Below, piece by piece: positions 44,641 through 54,934 of a DNA stretch of 64,000 nucleotides. The stretch spans positions 55,767,439 to 55,831,438 of the forward strand of contig NC_088800.1 in the NCBI RefSeq assembly GCF_011386835.1, given 5' to 3'. The notes under the pieces were generated by a model. It searched no databases and was not told the origin of the DNA. It saw only the letters and a list, made by a program, of their open reading frames with translations. The first letter of the stretch is position 1. Each line of letters opens with the position of its first letter. This DNA is from Chrysemys picta bellii (taxonomy: Eukaryota > Chordata > Testudines > Emydidae). The translations under genes and the position numbers were made by a program.

Positions 44641-45380
44641 CTCTGGCTGGTGAATCTTGCCCACATGCTCAGGGTCTAACTGATTGCCATATTTGGGGTT
44701 AGTAAGGAATTTTGCCCCAGGTCAGATAGGCAGAGACCCTAGAGGGATTTCGCCTTCCTCTGCAGCGTGGTGCACGAGTCACTTGTAGGTTTAAACTAGT
44801 GTGAATGATGGATTCTCTAACTTGAAGTCTTTAAATCATGATTTGAGGCCTTCAGTAACTCAGCAGAGGTTATGCATAAGGCTGCGATTCTATCATGGAG
44901 GTCAAAGATTCCATGATACTAAGAGATGTTTTTGTGTTCTTGAAAATTCCAATGAAAGCGTTAGATTTGAGGAAAAAATGAGAAATCACTTATTTCCTTT
45001 AAAATCTGCAGTACAAGAAGTGTCAAAAATCCCATTTCGTGCACCATTGTTGCCAGGGCCTGCGTTAAGGGGTAGCAACCAGGGCAGTTGCCCGGGGCCC
45101 CAAACCACAGGGGGCCCTATGAAGCCCAGGCAGCAGGACTCGGGCATCAGCCCCGGGTGACGGGGCTTGGGCTATAGCTTTTTGTATATTTCCATGATTT
45201 ATTGTTTATTGCCTGCGTCCTGTCCATGACTTTTAATAAAAAATATCCGTGCCAAAATCATAGCCTTAGAAATGCGTCTATTACAGGAGTGGGTGGGTGA
45301 GGTTCTGTGGCTTGCAATGGGCAGGAGGTCAGATGAGATTATAATGATGGTCCCTTCTGACCTTAAATTCAATGAGATCT
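44641..45380 (+). mobile_element. CR1 LINE 3'UTR copy split by a MITE
   Basis: The left part (GGCTGGTGAATCTTGCCCAC to about 44,870) and right part (GAGTGGGTGGGTGAGGTTCT to CTTAAATTCAATGAGA) form one CR1 3' end like that at 30.4 kb. Confidence 0.8.
44877..45268. mobile_element. MITE (TAAGGCTRYGATT family), 392 bp
   Basis: The left end TAAGGCTGCGATTCTATCAT and right end CCAAAATCATAGCCTTA are inverted repeats. The flanking octamers GTTATGCA and GAAATGCG agree only 5/8. Inserted in the CR1 3' end. Confidence 0.65.
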
Positions 45381-45800
45381 GCTGCTGAGACTCCTGGAGA
45401 GGTAAATTATTCAGACAGAATTTGGGCATGTGACTGTTCAGGGCATGGCTCTGGAAAATTGGCTTTGTCGTCATGTTTATTGGCTCTTAAATCTTTTATG
45501 ACAAGCTGTAGTGCAGCTTTTGTTCAAGGCCATTGGAACATTATATTTTTCATTCTTCCTTTCTCTTTCCCCTAACAGTTTAATGAGGCCTGAAAACTAA
45601 CCTGGTGTAAAGCTGATTTTTATTATGATTGTAGGTTTTAAGCTCTGGGTTTCTGTAACGTGCCTGATTTTTTTAAAGCTATTACTTGTGGCTTTTAGAA
45701 TAAATTAACAAGCAAACCAACCTGATTATTTGCTTACATGACACATGAGCTGTACTGGTCTCATGAATGTGACTCTGTTTTGACAGACATAGAAACAAAA

Positions 45801-45978
45801 AAACCCAGGAGTACTTGTGGCACCTTAGAGATTAACAAATTTATTTGAGCATCTGATGAAGTGGGTTTTAGCCCACGAAAGCTTATGCTCAAATAAATTT
45901 GTTAGTCTCTAAGGTGCCACAAGTACTCCTGTTCTTTTTGCGGATACAGACTAACACGGCTGCTACTCTGAAACCTGT
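45801..45978 (+). mobile_element. Small fold-back PLE insertion, 178 bp
   Basis: Bounded by an exact 13-bp duplication CATAGAAACAAAA (45788-45800, 45979-45991). Arms 45806-45852 and 45885-45931 are 47-bp inverted repeats with one mismatch, around a loop holding the ribozyme-like core. The tail CGGATACAGACTAACACGGC is present on the right only. Confidence 0.9.
45853..45890 (+). ncRNA. Hammerhead-ribozyme-like core, best copy
   Basis: CTGATGA, A, GTGGG-TTTTAG-CCCAC hairpin (stem II), GAAA, then AGC-TTAT-GCT mini stem III with the last A of GAAA pairing U, and C as the predicted cleavage base at 45890. All invariant hammerhead core positions are present, with one extra A before stem II. The inverted arm supplies a possible stem I only with a 6-nt bulge. 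Confidence 0.55.
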
Positions 45979-45991
45979 CATAGAAACAAAA

Positions 45992-47254
45992 GATGCCTTG
46001 GTAGACCCAAAGGAAGGAGTTTACCCAAGCTCATTTTTGTCTATATCTACTATTTTTCATTTATTTCCCTTCTGATCCTCACTTTTTGCTGAGGGTTGGG
46101 ACTGGCTGATCAGGGTCATGGGATTGTAAGTTCACTTGGGAGGTAGGAAGCTCACAAGTAAGGGTCTAGTGCTCTTCGGGTCCTGCACTTTGCAGTGCAG
46201 ACATAAAGCCACACAATTCCCTTCGCTCCCTGGGGCGCGTGGTAATGCTATCAGGGCACTGCCTGCTCTCTTCTGCCATGCATGAAAGAGAGGTTTTCAG
46301 TAAACTGCCCAATTAACGGGGTGCTGGTTATAAATTATTTGCTGATTGCCAGAAAGAAAGTCATGTCTTTGACAAATACTGTTTGACTATCTATAAAATT
46401 GGATGAATAAGGGAGAAAATTAATGGCTGAGTAATTTATTCAACTGCTGATAGAAAAGCATAACAAATATTACTGGCTGACTCTAGTTTAAGCTCCTACC
46501 TTTCATTTTATTCTGGGAAGGAGTCTTCGTCCCCAGATGCTGCAGTCTGTTAGCCCACCCCCTTGCTTTCCTGCCTGAGGCTGGAACTGGTGTGTAGCAG
46601 TGTCGGGTGCACTTTGGTTTCTCAGAGACGGGGTTAATGGGCTTGTTTAGCTCCTGTGTAGAATGTCTCAGTGTTTGCTTTTCTCTCTCCTGGGAAAACT
46701 CGTGTATCCATTACACTAGGGAATGACTTTCTGATTTGTGTCAGCATATGAGGCTCACAGTCTCCCTCCACCTATATGGCCCTGGAATTGTACTGAAATC
46801 TATATTAAACGGTAAGGATCAGTGTGCCAGTGAAAGAAGCGTTCAGTGCATGCTTTTCCCCAAAGGTGACCTACAGAGCAGGTCAGGGCCCTCCAGTCTA
46901 GAATACTGAAGGCTTGTGGCCCTTCTTTATCTTCCCTATTCCAGCTGTATCCAGCCTGAGTACTGATTTTTGCAGGTGAATGTCAACAGAGCTATATTTC
47001 TCCCCTCCTTGCAGCGTGGGAATCTTCTAATATCAGTCGTTGTTTCCTGTTTCACATGAAGCTGCGCTGAGGCCCTGTGATATTATTTGCTTAGCTCCTA
47101 TTTAACACCTAGAGTTTTTTTTCCTGCTGTGCCATTGTTAATAACTCAGTGCTTTCCAATCCGAAGCTCTGAGGTAGTGACTGAATATCCTGTACCTTGC
47201 TTTCTTTGATCTATTCCAAAGTCTATTGTAACACTGTCCTTTCTGTTACTGCAG
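45992..47254. other. End of FAM234A intron 1, nothing recognised
   Basis: Non-repetitive intron DNA leading to the acceptor of the first coding exon. Confidence 0.45.
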
Positions 47255-47560
47255 GTGATGCAAATTGTCTGATGAATTCTGATGAGTATTCTGTGATGGA
47301 TAACAAGGACTTGGAAGCAGAGATCCACCCTCTGAAGAATGAGGATGGGAAAGCTCCAGATAACCATGAGAACTGTGCAGAGAAAGAAGGTCTCTGCAGG
47401 AAGCCCACCCGCTTGTCTCAGCTCTCCCGATGGCGCACTGCTGCCTTCTTCCTCTCATTATTCCTGTGCCTGATTGTGGTGTTTGCCTTTTCGTTCATCA
47501 TCCCGTGTCCAGTGAGGCCTGTTTCACAAAGGACATGGAACAGGAAATATGACCGTGCGG
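47255..47560 (+). CDS. FAM234A: FAM234A first coding exon (cytosolic tail and membrane segment)
   Basis: The acceptor is CTGCAG at 47254 and the donor is GTGAGT at 47561. I place the start at ATG 47296, with G at -3 and G at +4 (strong Kozak); it gives MDNKDLEAEIHPLKNE, matching the human MMDVKDLEAEIHPLKNE I recall. An in-frame ATG at 47272 would add eight residues (MNSDEYSV) but has weaker context. Residues 49-69 (AAFFLSLFLCLIVVFAFSFII) are a single hydrophobic span preceded by basic residues, so the N-terminus should face the cytosol and the rest be lumenal/extracellular. Residues 70-88 begin the ectodomain with PCPVRP. One base is left to complete the next codon. Confidence 0.93.
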
Positions 47561-47662
47561 GTGAGTCTGATGGACTAAACAGTATTTCTAAGCGCTCATT
47601 TCCCTGTGCTCATCATAATCAGGATTGCAGAACCTTGCCCAAAGTGTGGCCTCAATCTAGGG

Positions 47663-47956
47663 CAAGGGTTGGCAACCTTTCAGAAGTGGTGTGCCGAGTC
47701 TTCATTTATTCACTCTAATTTAAGGTTTCGCGTGCATCATACATTTTAACGTTTTTAGAAGGTCTCTTTCTATAAGTCTATAATATATAACTAAATTATT
47801 GTTGTATGTAAAGTAAATAAGGTTTTTAAAATTAAAATGCAGAGCCCCCCGGTGGCTAGGACCCGGGCAGTGTGAGTGCCACCGAAAATCCGCTCGTGTG
47901 CCGCCTTGGGCACGGGTGCCGCCTTGGGCACGGGTGCCATAGGTTGCCTACCCCTG
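47663..47956 (+). mobile_element. hAT-type MITE, 294 bp
   Basis: The ends CAAGGGTTGGCAACCT and AGGTTGCCTACCCCTG are inverted repeats; ATCTAGGG (47655-47662) and GTCTAGGG (47957-47964) match 7/8. It lies 102 bp after a FAM234A exon. Confidence 0.85.
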
Positions 47957-47964
47957 GTCTAGGG

Positions 47965-49063
47965 CCAGCAAGGACATTGCCCATGAGAGTGTGAGCTGCA
48001 GGTATCCCAGGTCTTGATACGCAATGTCCTATCTTAATTGAAGTGGCCTTCTGGTAGGTGTTTGAAATCTTTTATACATAGGCAAATTAGTGCTGCCCTC
48101 AAGCACTAGAAAGGTAGCAGATTGGCCCTTGGTTGGGCAAAGCTTGAGAGGATGTTTTTACAGAATTGACCTTTATTGTGGTTGAACTTTAACTTAAAAT
48201 GTTCTTTAGGTGCCTTTGACCTGAGACTTAAGAGCAGTAATGGGGTCTTTCCTTCATCAGAAATGAGTACTTCTATCTTACCTTCATTGGATTAGTGAAG
48301 GGAGAGAATCGTGTCTGTCTTGTAAATTACTCTCATGCTTAATTCTGAAGAGAAATGTCCTTTTACTGAACTCGTGTGTGAAAAGCTAGGTAGAGCTCCA
48401 TTGTATGCCAGACCCTTTGATACTACAGCCTTCTCTGCCCTCACAGCTTGCTATGCCACTTTAATTGTCCTCCTTCAGTTTAAGGGGAGGAGCAGTGCTT
48501 CTGTCTTGTGTGTTCCTAGCGTAACAAACCATGGCCACATTACACAGACATTGCGCCCATCAGCAGGGATCAAACCCAGTGCTTATAAACCCTGGCCTCT
48601 ACCCTTTGAGCTAAAGGAGAGCTCCATTGACTAAGACCTAGTACCAGGCTGTTATATCTGCAAATGCCAGCCATTAGAGAGAGATAATTGCATGCCCTAA
48701 ATCAGTGTATTACATTAGCACAGTTTCAGACATTATCAAATTCTCAACTGTTTGACTCCCCTAACTGCATAAGGTTTCCTAATATTTACTGATGGATACA
48801 ACTGTTGTTGTATTTTTGTGGTAGTGCCTAGGGCCCCCGATCCTAGACCAGAGATTCCCCTGTGTTAGGCACTGTTCTCACACTAGTATAAATGAAGTGC
48901 TGATCTATCTTGGCATTGCTTTCCCAAAGAAAAAGGGAGGGGGCAGCAACCAGGCTTTTAAGAAAATGCATTTTCCTCCAGTTTACCTGCGTTGTCATTG
49001 TGCCCTTCAATCCTGTTGAACCAAGCACTGCTTTCTAGCATCCGGTTTGTGATCTCTCTGCAG
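47965..49063. other. FAM234A intron 2, nothing further recognised
   Basis: No repeat family or additional exon recognised up to the acceptor at 49063. Confidence 0.4.
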
Positions 49064-49180
49064 TGACCTACAGGTTTCTGGCTGTAGAAGATGTGAACGA
49101 AGACAAAGTGCAAGATGTTATCTTCGTTTTCAAAGATACCAATGGCAGCAGCAGTTTTAACAGATCCTGCTCAGATGAAG
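49064..49180 (+). CDS. FAM234A: FAM234A coding exon 3 (first FG-GAP-like repeat)
   Basis: Acceptor CTGCAG, donor GTAACT. It encodes residues 89-127: VTYRFLAVEDVNEDKVQD, then VIFVFKDTNGSSSFNRSC. DVNEDKVQD is an acidic loop of the Ca-binding FG-GAP type (human DINGDRIQD), followed by a hydrophobic strand. NGSS and NRS are potential N-glycosylation sites. Phase matches both neighbours. Confidence 0.92.
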
Positions 49181-49585
49181 GTAACTGTGACTCTAAGCAG
49201 AAACAGACAGAGGCATAGTGGTGAGGGGTGTGCTTTCTCTTTTAGTGCTGGTCAGTAATGCTGCGATGACCGAGACCCCTTGGGTGGATGGAGGTGTCCT
49301 CAGAGATGAGGAATAAATCTCCCGAAGAGCTAGCATTCAATGTCTGTGCAGCACATGTCTAGCCGTGCTGCGGTCTTCTCTCACTCCCGAAGCAGGAACC
49401 ACTATTCACCAAGCCAGAAGGAAGAGGGAGAATTGAGAGGCAGTGTGAATATAAAGGGGAAACATGAACGCTGGTCATCTGGGGACGGGAGGGGGGGAAC
49501 AAGTTATCCCACTGAACTGGTTGTGTGCACGGACAGGTAGAGGGGAGGACAGTACTCTTCCCTCTGCAATGTGTTCTTTCTTCAG

Positions 49586-49774
49586 GCCTTTCCGCTCCAT
49601 GTGCCTTTGTTACTGCTGTCTCGGGCACCAACGGCAGCACGCTCTGGGAGAGGCCTGTCACTGAAGACCTCCTGTGGATGGAGTGCGCCATTGAGCAGCT
49701 GGGTGGGGCTCAGTCCCCAGGCTGTCTTGTCATTGGGAACCCAGAGTTACTAACTGCAATCAACCCTCACACAG
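49586..49774 (+). CDS. FAM234A: FAM234A coding exon 4
   Basis: Acceptor TTCTTCAG and donor GTAGGC. It encodes residues 128-190, with APCAFVTAVSGTNGSTLWERPV and then CLVIGNPELLTAINPHT. The SGxNGSTLWERPV block is almost identical to the human family member as I recall it and resembles a propeller blade. Two other open frames overlap this exon on both strands; they are shadows. Confidence 0.92.
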
Positions 49775-50049
49775 GTAGGCTAAGGGGCAGAACTTGACTG
49801 AACCACAGGGGATTCACACCTCTGCTATTGCTTTTCATCCCTTCTATCCCCTGGCGGTAGGGGAACCCTGCTGGTTTATGAATAAGGTACAGGCTAATGC
49901 CAGGTATTTCATCAGCATGAAAACATAGTGATGTTTGCAACGTGGATGCATTGGCTAAGGCTGTGAGAAGCCAACATGCTCCCAGCCAATTCAGTTCCGA
50001 AGCTGCCATTTTGTCCGGCTGTGTGTGTTGGATACTGTCTGTATCCGCT

Positions 50050-50211
50050 CCTCCCTCCCTCCTGGAAAGCGCTAGGTGCCACCAAACAGCTGTTAGGAGG
50101 CGGGAAGCGCTGGGAGGGGGAGGAGCGGGGACGTGGTTCAAATGGTGTCCCGATCGTACATTGATCGGGACGTGGGACAAAGGGTTAAATATCGGGACAT
50201 CTGGTCACCCT
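50050..50211. mobile_element. Partial hAT MITE (TAGGGTGACCAGA family), right end
   Basis: GTGCCACCAAACAGCTGTTA to CATCTGGTCACCCTA matches the right terminus of the 35161-36007 element. The left terminus is not found, so it is truncated. Confidence 0.6.
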
Positions 50212-50969
50212 ATTTGTATGATGCAGCTTGTGGCCTGACATGCTTTTTTTCCAGGCCCTTGTTATCCAGTACAGTTGCCTTAGGTACTGAAAAACTCTGA
50301 ATATTGATTACACCATTAAAGTTAATCTAGTCATCCCTGGCTTCCTTTGATGGGATTTAATGTCAAAAGCAGCCATCATCGAGCACATTTAAGGATTCAT
50401 CAGAGCTGAATAAATGTGTTCTTAATCAAGTTTTCACCTATTCAAAAGAATTCCCAGCCTATTCTACTACAGAAAGTAGCCTGGAGATTTTAACTGTAGA
50501 TCCACCAGGCAGCCTTTTCACAACTCCCGTTCAGGAGATTCTTTCTCCAAAGGGGGAACAACCCAGCTACTTTGCTTCCAACAGTACAAGTGAGGACAAT
50601 GAATTAAAGACCAAGACCTCCATGGTAGCATTTTCTGAAATGCTTCAAGTTCCACACGCAGGGCCAGTTAGGCAGAACTTCAGGGTCTCAATGGGTGGAT
50701 GAGATAGTGGTGTAGAGAGGAGGGATTTAGATTTATTTGGAACTGGGGAATCTTTTGGGAAAGGAGGAGCCTATATAGGAAAGATGGGCTCCAACTGAAC
50801 CAAAACAGAACGAGATTGCTGGCAGGTAAAATTAAAAAATTAGTGGAAATAAACTAAACGCTGGGGCAAAGCCAACAGGTGTGGATGAACGGTTCAAACA
50901 GAGACATCCCTTATGACAGATTTATTAACAGCCTGGCTCTATATCTTAGTAAACAGGAGAGGATATGTA

Positions 50970-51066
50970 TTGATCTGTCTGGGGATTGGTCCTGCTTTGA
51001 GCAGGGGGTTGGACTAGATGTCCTCCTGAGGTCCCGTCCAACCCTGATATTCTATGATTCTATGAT
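50970..51066 (+). mobile_element. SINE 3' portion
   Basis: GATCTGTCTGGGGATTGGTC to TTCTATGATTCTATGATTG is the 3' half of the SINE seen at 18483-18668, 5'-truncated and inserted in CR1. Confidence 0.8.
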
Positions 51067-51256
51067 TGATCAAATACAGGTAGAAACTGAAGAAAAATAG
51101 GCAAATGAAAGCGTCCCATTCAGTTACATCACATGAAGGCAGACAACTAAACTTTGACACATTTTACAAGTGCTTGTATACAAATGCAGTAACTCTAAAT
51201 ATTAAGATGCATGAACTTGAGTGCCTGGTATTGAATGAGGATATTGATATAATAGG

Positions 51257-52398
51257 TGTGATGGGTTCGGTCACAGAGACCCCCTTGGGGCTGTCACCTG
51301 ATGTGCTGAAACTATCTCTGAGCCTGTCTTTCCTGCCAGCTTGGGACTCCAGAACCCTGTCTGGCTGAGCCAGACATGCTAAACTGCTGCAACACAGACC
51401 CAGGGTCTGAAACACCCCCTCCCCCCCCAAACTTAACTGAAGCAGCTCAGCAAATACTCCTGTCTCCAGCACCCCGTTCCCAATGGGATCCAAACCCCAA
51501 ATAAATCCGTTTTACTCTGTATAAAGCTTATACAGGGTAAACTCATAAATTGTCCACCCTCTGTAACACTGATAGAGAGATATGCACAGCTGATTGCTCC
51601 CCCAGGTATTAATCACTTATTGTGGGTTAATTAATAAACAAAAGTGACTTATTCAGTATAAAAAGTAGGATTTAAGTGGTTTCAAGTAAAACAGACAGAA
51701 CAAAGTAAGTCACCAAGCAAAATAAAATAAAACATTCAAGTCTAAGCCTAATACATTAAGAAACCGCATATAGGTAAATCTCACCCTCAGAGATGTTCCA
51801 ATAAGCTTCTTTCACAGACTAGACTCCTTCCTACTCTGTGCCCAATCCTTTCCCCTGGTACAGTCCTTGTTAGTTCCAGCTCAGGTACTAACTAGGGGAT
51901 TTCTCATGACTGGCAACCCCTTTGTTCTGTTCCACCCCCTTTTATAGCTTTGGCACAAGGTGGGAATCTTTTGTCTCTCTGGGTCCCCACTCCTCCTTCT
52001 AAATGGAAAAGCACCAGGTTTAAGATGGATTCCAGTACCAGGTTACATGTCCTGTGAGACCCCAAGCCTCCATTCTTTCCGGAATGACTCACAGGAAGGC
52101 TTGCAAGTAAACAGAACCATTTACAACCAATTGTCCTAGTCAATGGGCGCCATCAAGATTCTAAACCACCATTAATGGCCCACACTTTGCATAATTACAA
52201 TAGGACTTCAGAGATATACTTCATATTTCTAGTTTTAGATACAAGAATGACATACATACAAATAGGATGAACACTCAGTAGATTATAAGCTTTGTAATGA
52301 TACCTTACAAGAGACCTTATGCATTAAGCATATTCCAGTTACATTATATTCACACTCAGTAGCATATTTCCATAAAACATATGGAGTGCAACACCACA
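51257..52398 (+). mobile_element. Solo LTR, 1142 bp, with exact 5-bp duplication
   Basis: Starts TGTGATGGGTTCGGTCACAG and ends GAGTGCAACACCACA (TG...CA). ATAGG is duplicated exactly at 51252-51256 and 52399-52403. The insertion falls in the CR1 endonuclease. No internal retroviral genes adjoin it, so recombination left a solo LTR. The family is inferred from structure. Confidence 0.85.
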
Positions 52399-52603
52399 AT
52401 AGGCATCACAGAAACTTGGTGGAATGAGGATAATCAATGGGACTCAGTAATACCAGGGTACAAAATATGTCGGAATGACAGAATAGGTTACACTGATGGG
52501 GAAGTGGAACTATATGTGAAGGAACGCATAATCAAATATAGTAAAAACCCTAAATGAATCAAACCGTACCATCGAATCTCTATGGATAGAAATTCCATGC
52601 TTT

Positions 52604-54930
52604 AATAATAAGAATATAAGAACAGCTATACTGGGTCAGACCAAAGGTCCATCTAGCCTAGTATTCCATCTTCCAACAGTGGCCAATGCCAGGTACCCCA
52701 GAGGGAATGAACAGAACAGGTAATCATCAAGTGATCCATTCCCTGTTGCTCATTCCCATCTTCTGGCAAACAGAGGCTAAGGACACCATCCCTGCCCATC
52801 CTGGCTAATAGCCATTGATGGAGCTATCCTCCATGAATTTATCTAGTTCTTTTTTTAACCCTGTTACAGTTTTGGCCTTCACAACATCCTCTGGCAAAGA
52901 GTTCCACAGGTTGACTGTGCGTTGTGTGAAGAAATACTTCCTTTTGTTTGTTTTAAACCTGCTGCCTATTAATTTCATTTGTTGACCCCTAATTCTTGTA
53001 TTATGAGAAGGAGTAAATAACACTTCCTTATTTACTTTCTCCACACCAGTAGTGATTTTATAGACCTCTATCATATTCCTCCCCTTAATCGTCCCAGTCT
53101 TACTAATCTCTCCTCATATGGAAGCCATTCCATACCCTAATCATTTTTGTTGCCCTTTTCTGAACCTTTTCCAATTCCAATATATCTTTTTTGAGATGGG
53201 GGGACCACATCTGCACGCAGTGTTCAAGATGTGGGCATACCATGGATTTATATGGAGGCAATATGATATTTTCTGCCTTATTATCTATCCCTTTCTTAAT
53301 GATTCCCAACGTTCTGTTAGCTTTTTTGACTGCCGCTGCACATTGAGTGGATGTTTTCAGAGAACTATCCACAATGACTCCAAGATCTTTCCCTTGAGTG
53401 GTAACAGCTAATTTAGAGCCCATCATTTTACATGTATAGTTGGGATTATGTTTTCCAATGTGCATTACTTTGCATTTATCAACACTGAATTTCATCTGCC
53501 ATTTTGTTGCCCAGTCACCCAGTTCTGAGAGATCCTTTTGTAGTTCTTCGCAGTCTGCCTGGGACATAACCATCCTGAGTAGTTTTGTATCATCTGCGAA
53601 TTTTGCCACCTCACTGTTTACCCCTTTTTCCAGATCATTTATTTGAATAGGACTGGTCCCAATACAGACCCCTGGGGGACACCACTATTTACTTCTCTCC
53701 ATTCTGAAAACTGACTATTTATTCATACCCCTTGTTTAATATAATTTAACCAGTTACCAATCCATGAGAGGACCTACCCTCTTATCCCATGACAGCTTAC
53801 TTTGCTTAAGAGCCTTTGGTGAGGGACCTTGTCAAAGGCTTCCTGAAAAACTAAGTACACTATATCCACTGGATCCCCCTTGTCCACATGCTCGTTGACC
53901 CCCTCAGAGAATTCTAGCAGATTGGTGAGGGATGATTTCCCTTTACAAAAACCATGTTGACTCTTCCCCAACAAATTATATTCATATGTGTGTCTGACAA
54001 TTTTTTGTTCTTGACTATAGTTTCAACCAGTTTGTCCGGTACTGAAGTCAGGCTTCAGTATTATGGCCTGTAATTGCCGTGATAACCTCTGGAGCCCTTT
54101 TTAAAAATTGGTGTCACATTAGCTAGCCTCCAGTCATTTGTTAGAGAAGCTGATTTAAATGATAGGTTACAGACTATAGTTAGTAGTTCTGTAATTTCAC
54201 ATTTGAATTCCTTCAGAACTCTTGAGTGAATACTATCTGGTCCTGGAGACTTATTACAGTTTAGTTTATCAATTTGTTCCAAAACCTCCTCTACTGACAC
54301 CTCAGTCTGGGACAATTCCTCAGATTTGGCACCTACAAAGAATTACTCGGGTTTGGGAATCTCCCTCACATCCTCAGGAGTGAAGACTGATGCAAAGAAT
54401 TCATTTAGTTTCTCCGCAATGGCCTTATTGTCCTTGAGTGCTCCTTTAGCATCTTGATCGTCCAGTGGCCCCAATGGTTGTTTAGCAGGCTTCCTGCTTC
54501 TGATATACTTAAAAAAAATTTTTGCTATTACTTTGGCTAGCTGTTCTTCAAATTCTTTTTTGGCCATCCTAATTATATTTTTACACTTCATTTGCCAGAG
54601 TTTATACTCCTTTCTATTTTCCTCACTAGGATTTAACTTCCACTTTTTAAAGAATGCCTTTTTTGCCTCTCACTGTTTCTTTTACTTTGTTGTTTAGCCA
54701 TGGTGGCACTTTTTTGGTTCTCTTACTGCGTTTTTTAATTTGGGGTATATATTTAAGTTGGGCCTCTATTATAGTGTCTTTAAAAAGTTTCCATGCAGCT
54801 TGCAGGGATTTCACTTTTGGTACTGTACCTTTAATTTCTGTTTCACTGACCTCCTCATTTTTGTGTAGTTCCCCTTTCTGAAATTAAATGCTACCATGCT
54901 GGGCTGCTGTGGTGTTTTCCCCCTGTTGTG
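52604..54930 (-). mobile_element. CR1 LINE, RT region to 3' end, decayed
   Basis: The minus strand reads, from right to left: EFEEQLAKVIAK and LNEFFASVFT (54591-54370), NKSPGPDSIHSRVL (54315-54061), SQHGFCKGKSSLTNLLEF (53974-53774), [15 protein letters not shown] (53609-53103, catalytic FADD), [19 protein letters not shown] (53074-52805) and the 3'UTR. At least five frame breaks make it inactive. Confidence 0.92.
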
Positions 54931-54934
54931 AGGA

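Larger units (their letters stand above)
50700..52603 (+). mobile_element. CR1 LINE 5' region (leader and endonuclease), split by an LTR
   Basis: TGGGGAATCTTTTGGGAAAG and following is CR1 5' sequence. The endonuclease frame FYKCLYTNAVTLNIKMHELE...NEDIDIIG stops at the LTR and resumes after it as ITETWWNEDNQWD, SVIPGYK and ELYVKE. A SINE-type tail at 50970-51066 is also embedded. The right edge abuts the minus-strand CR1. Confidence 0.85.
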
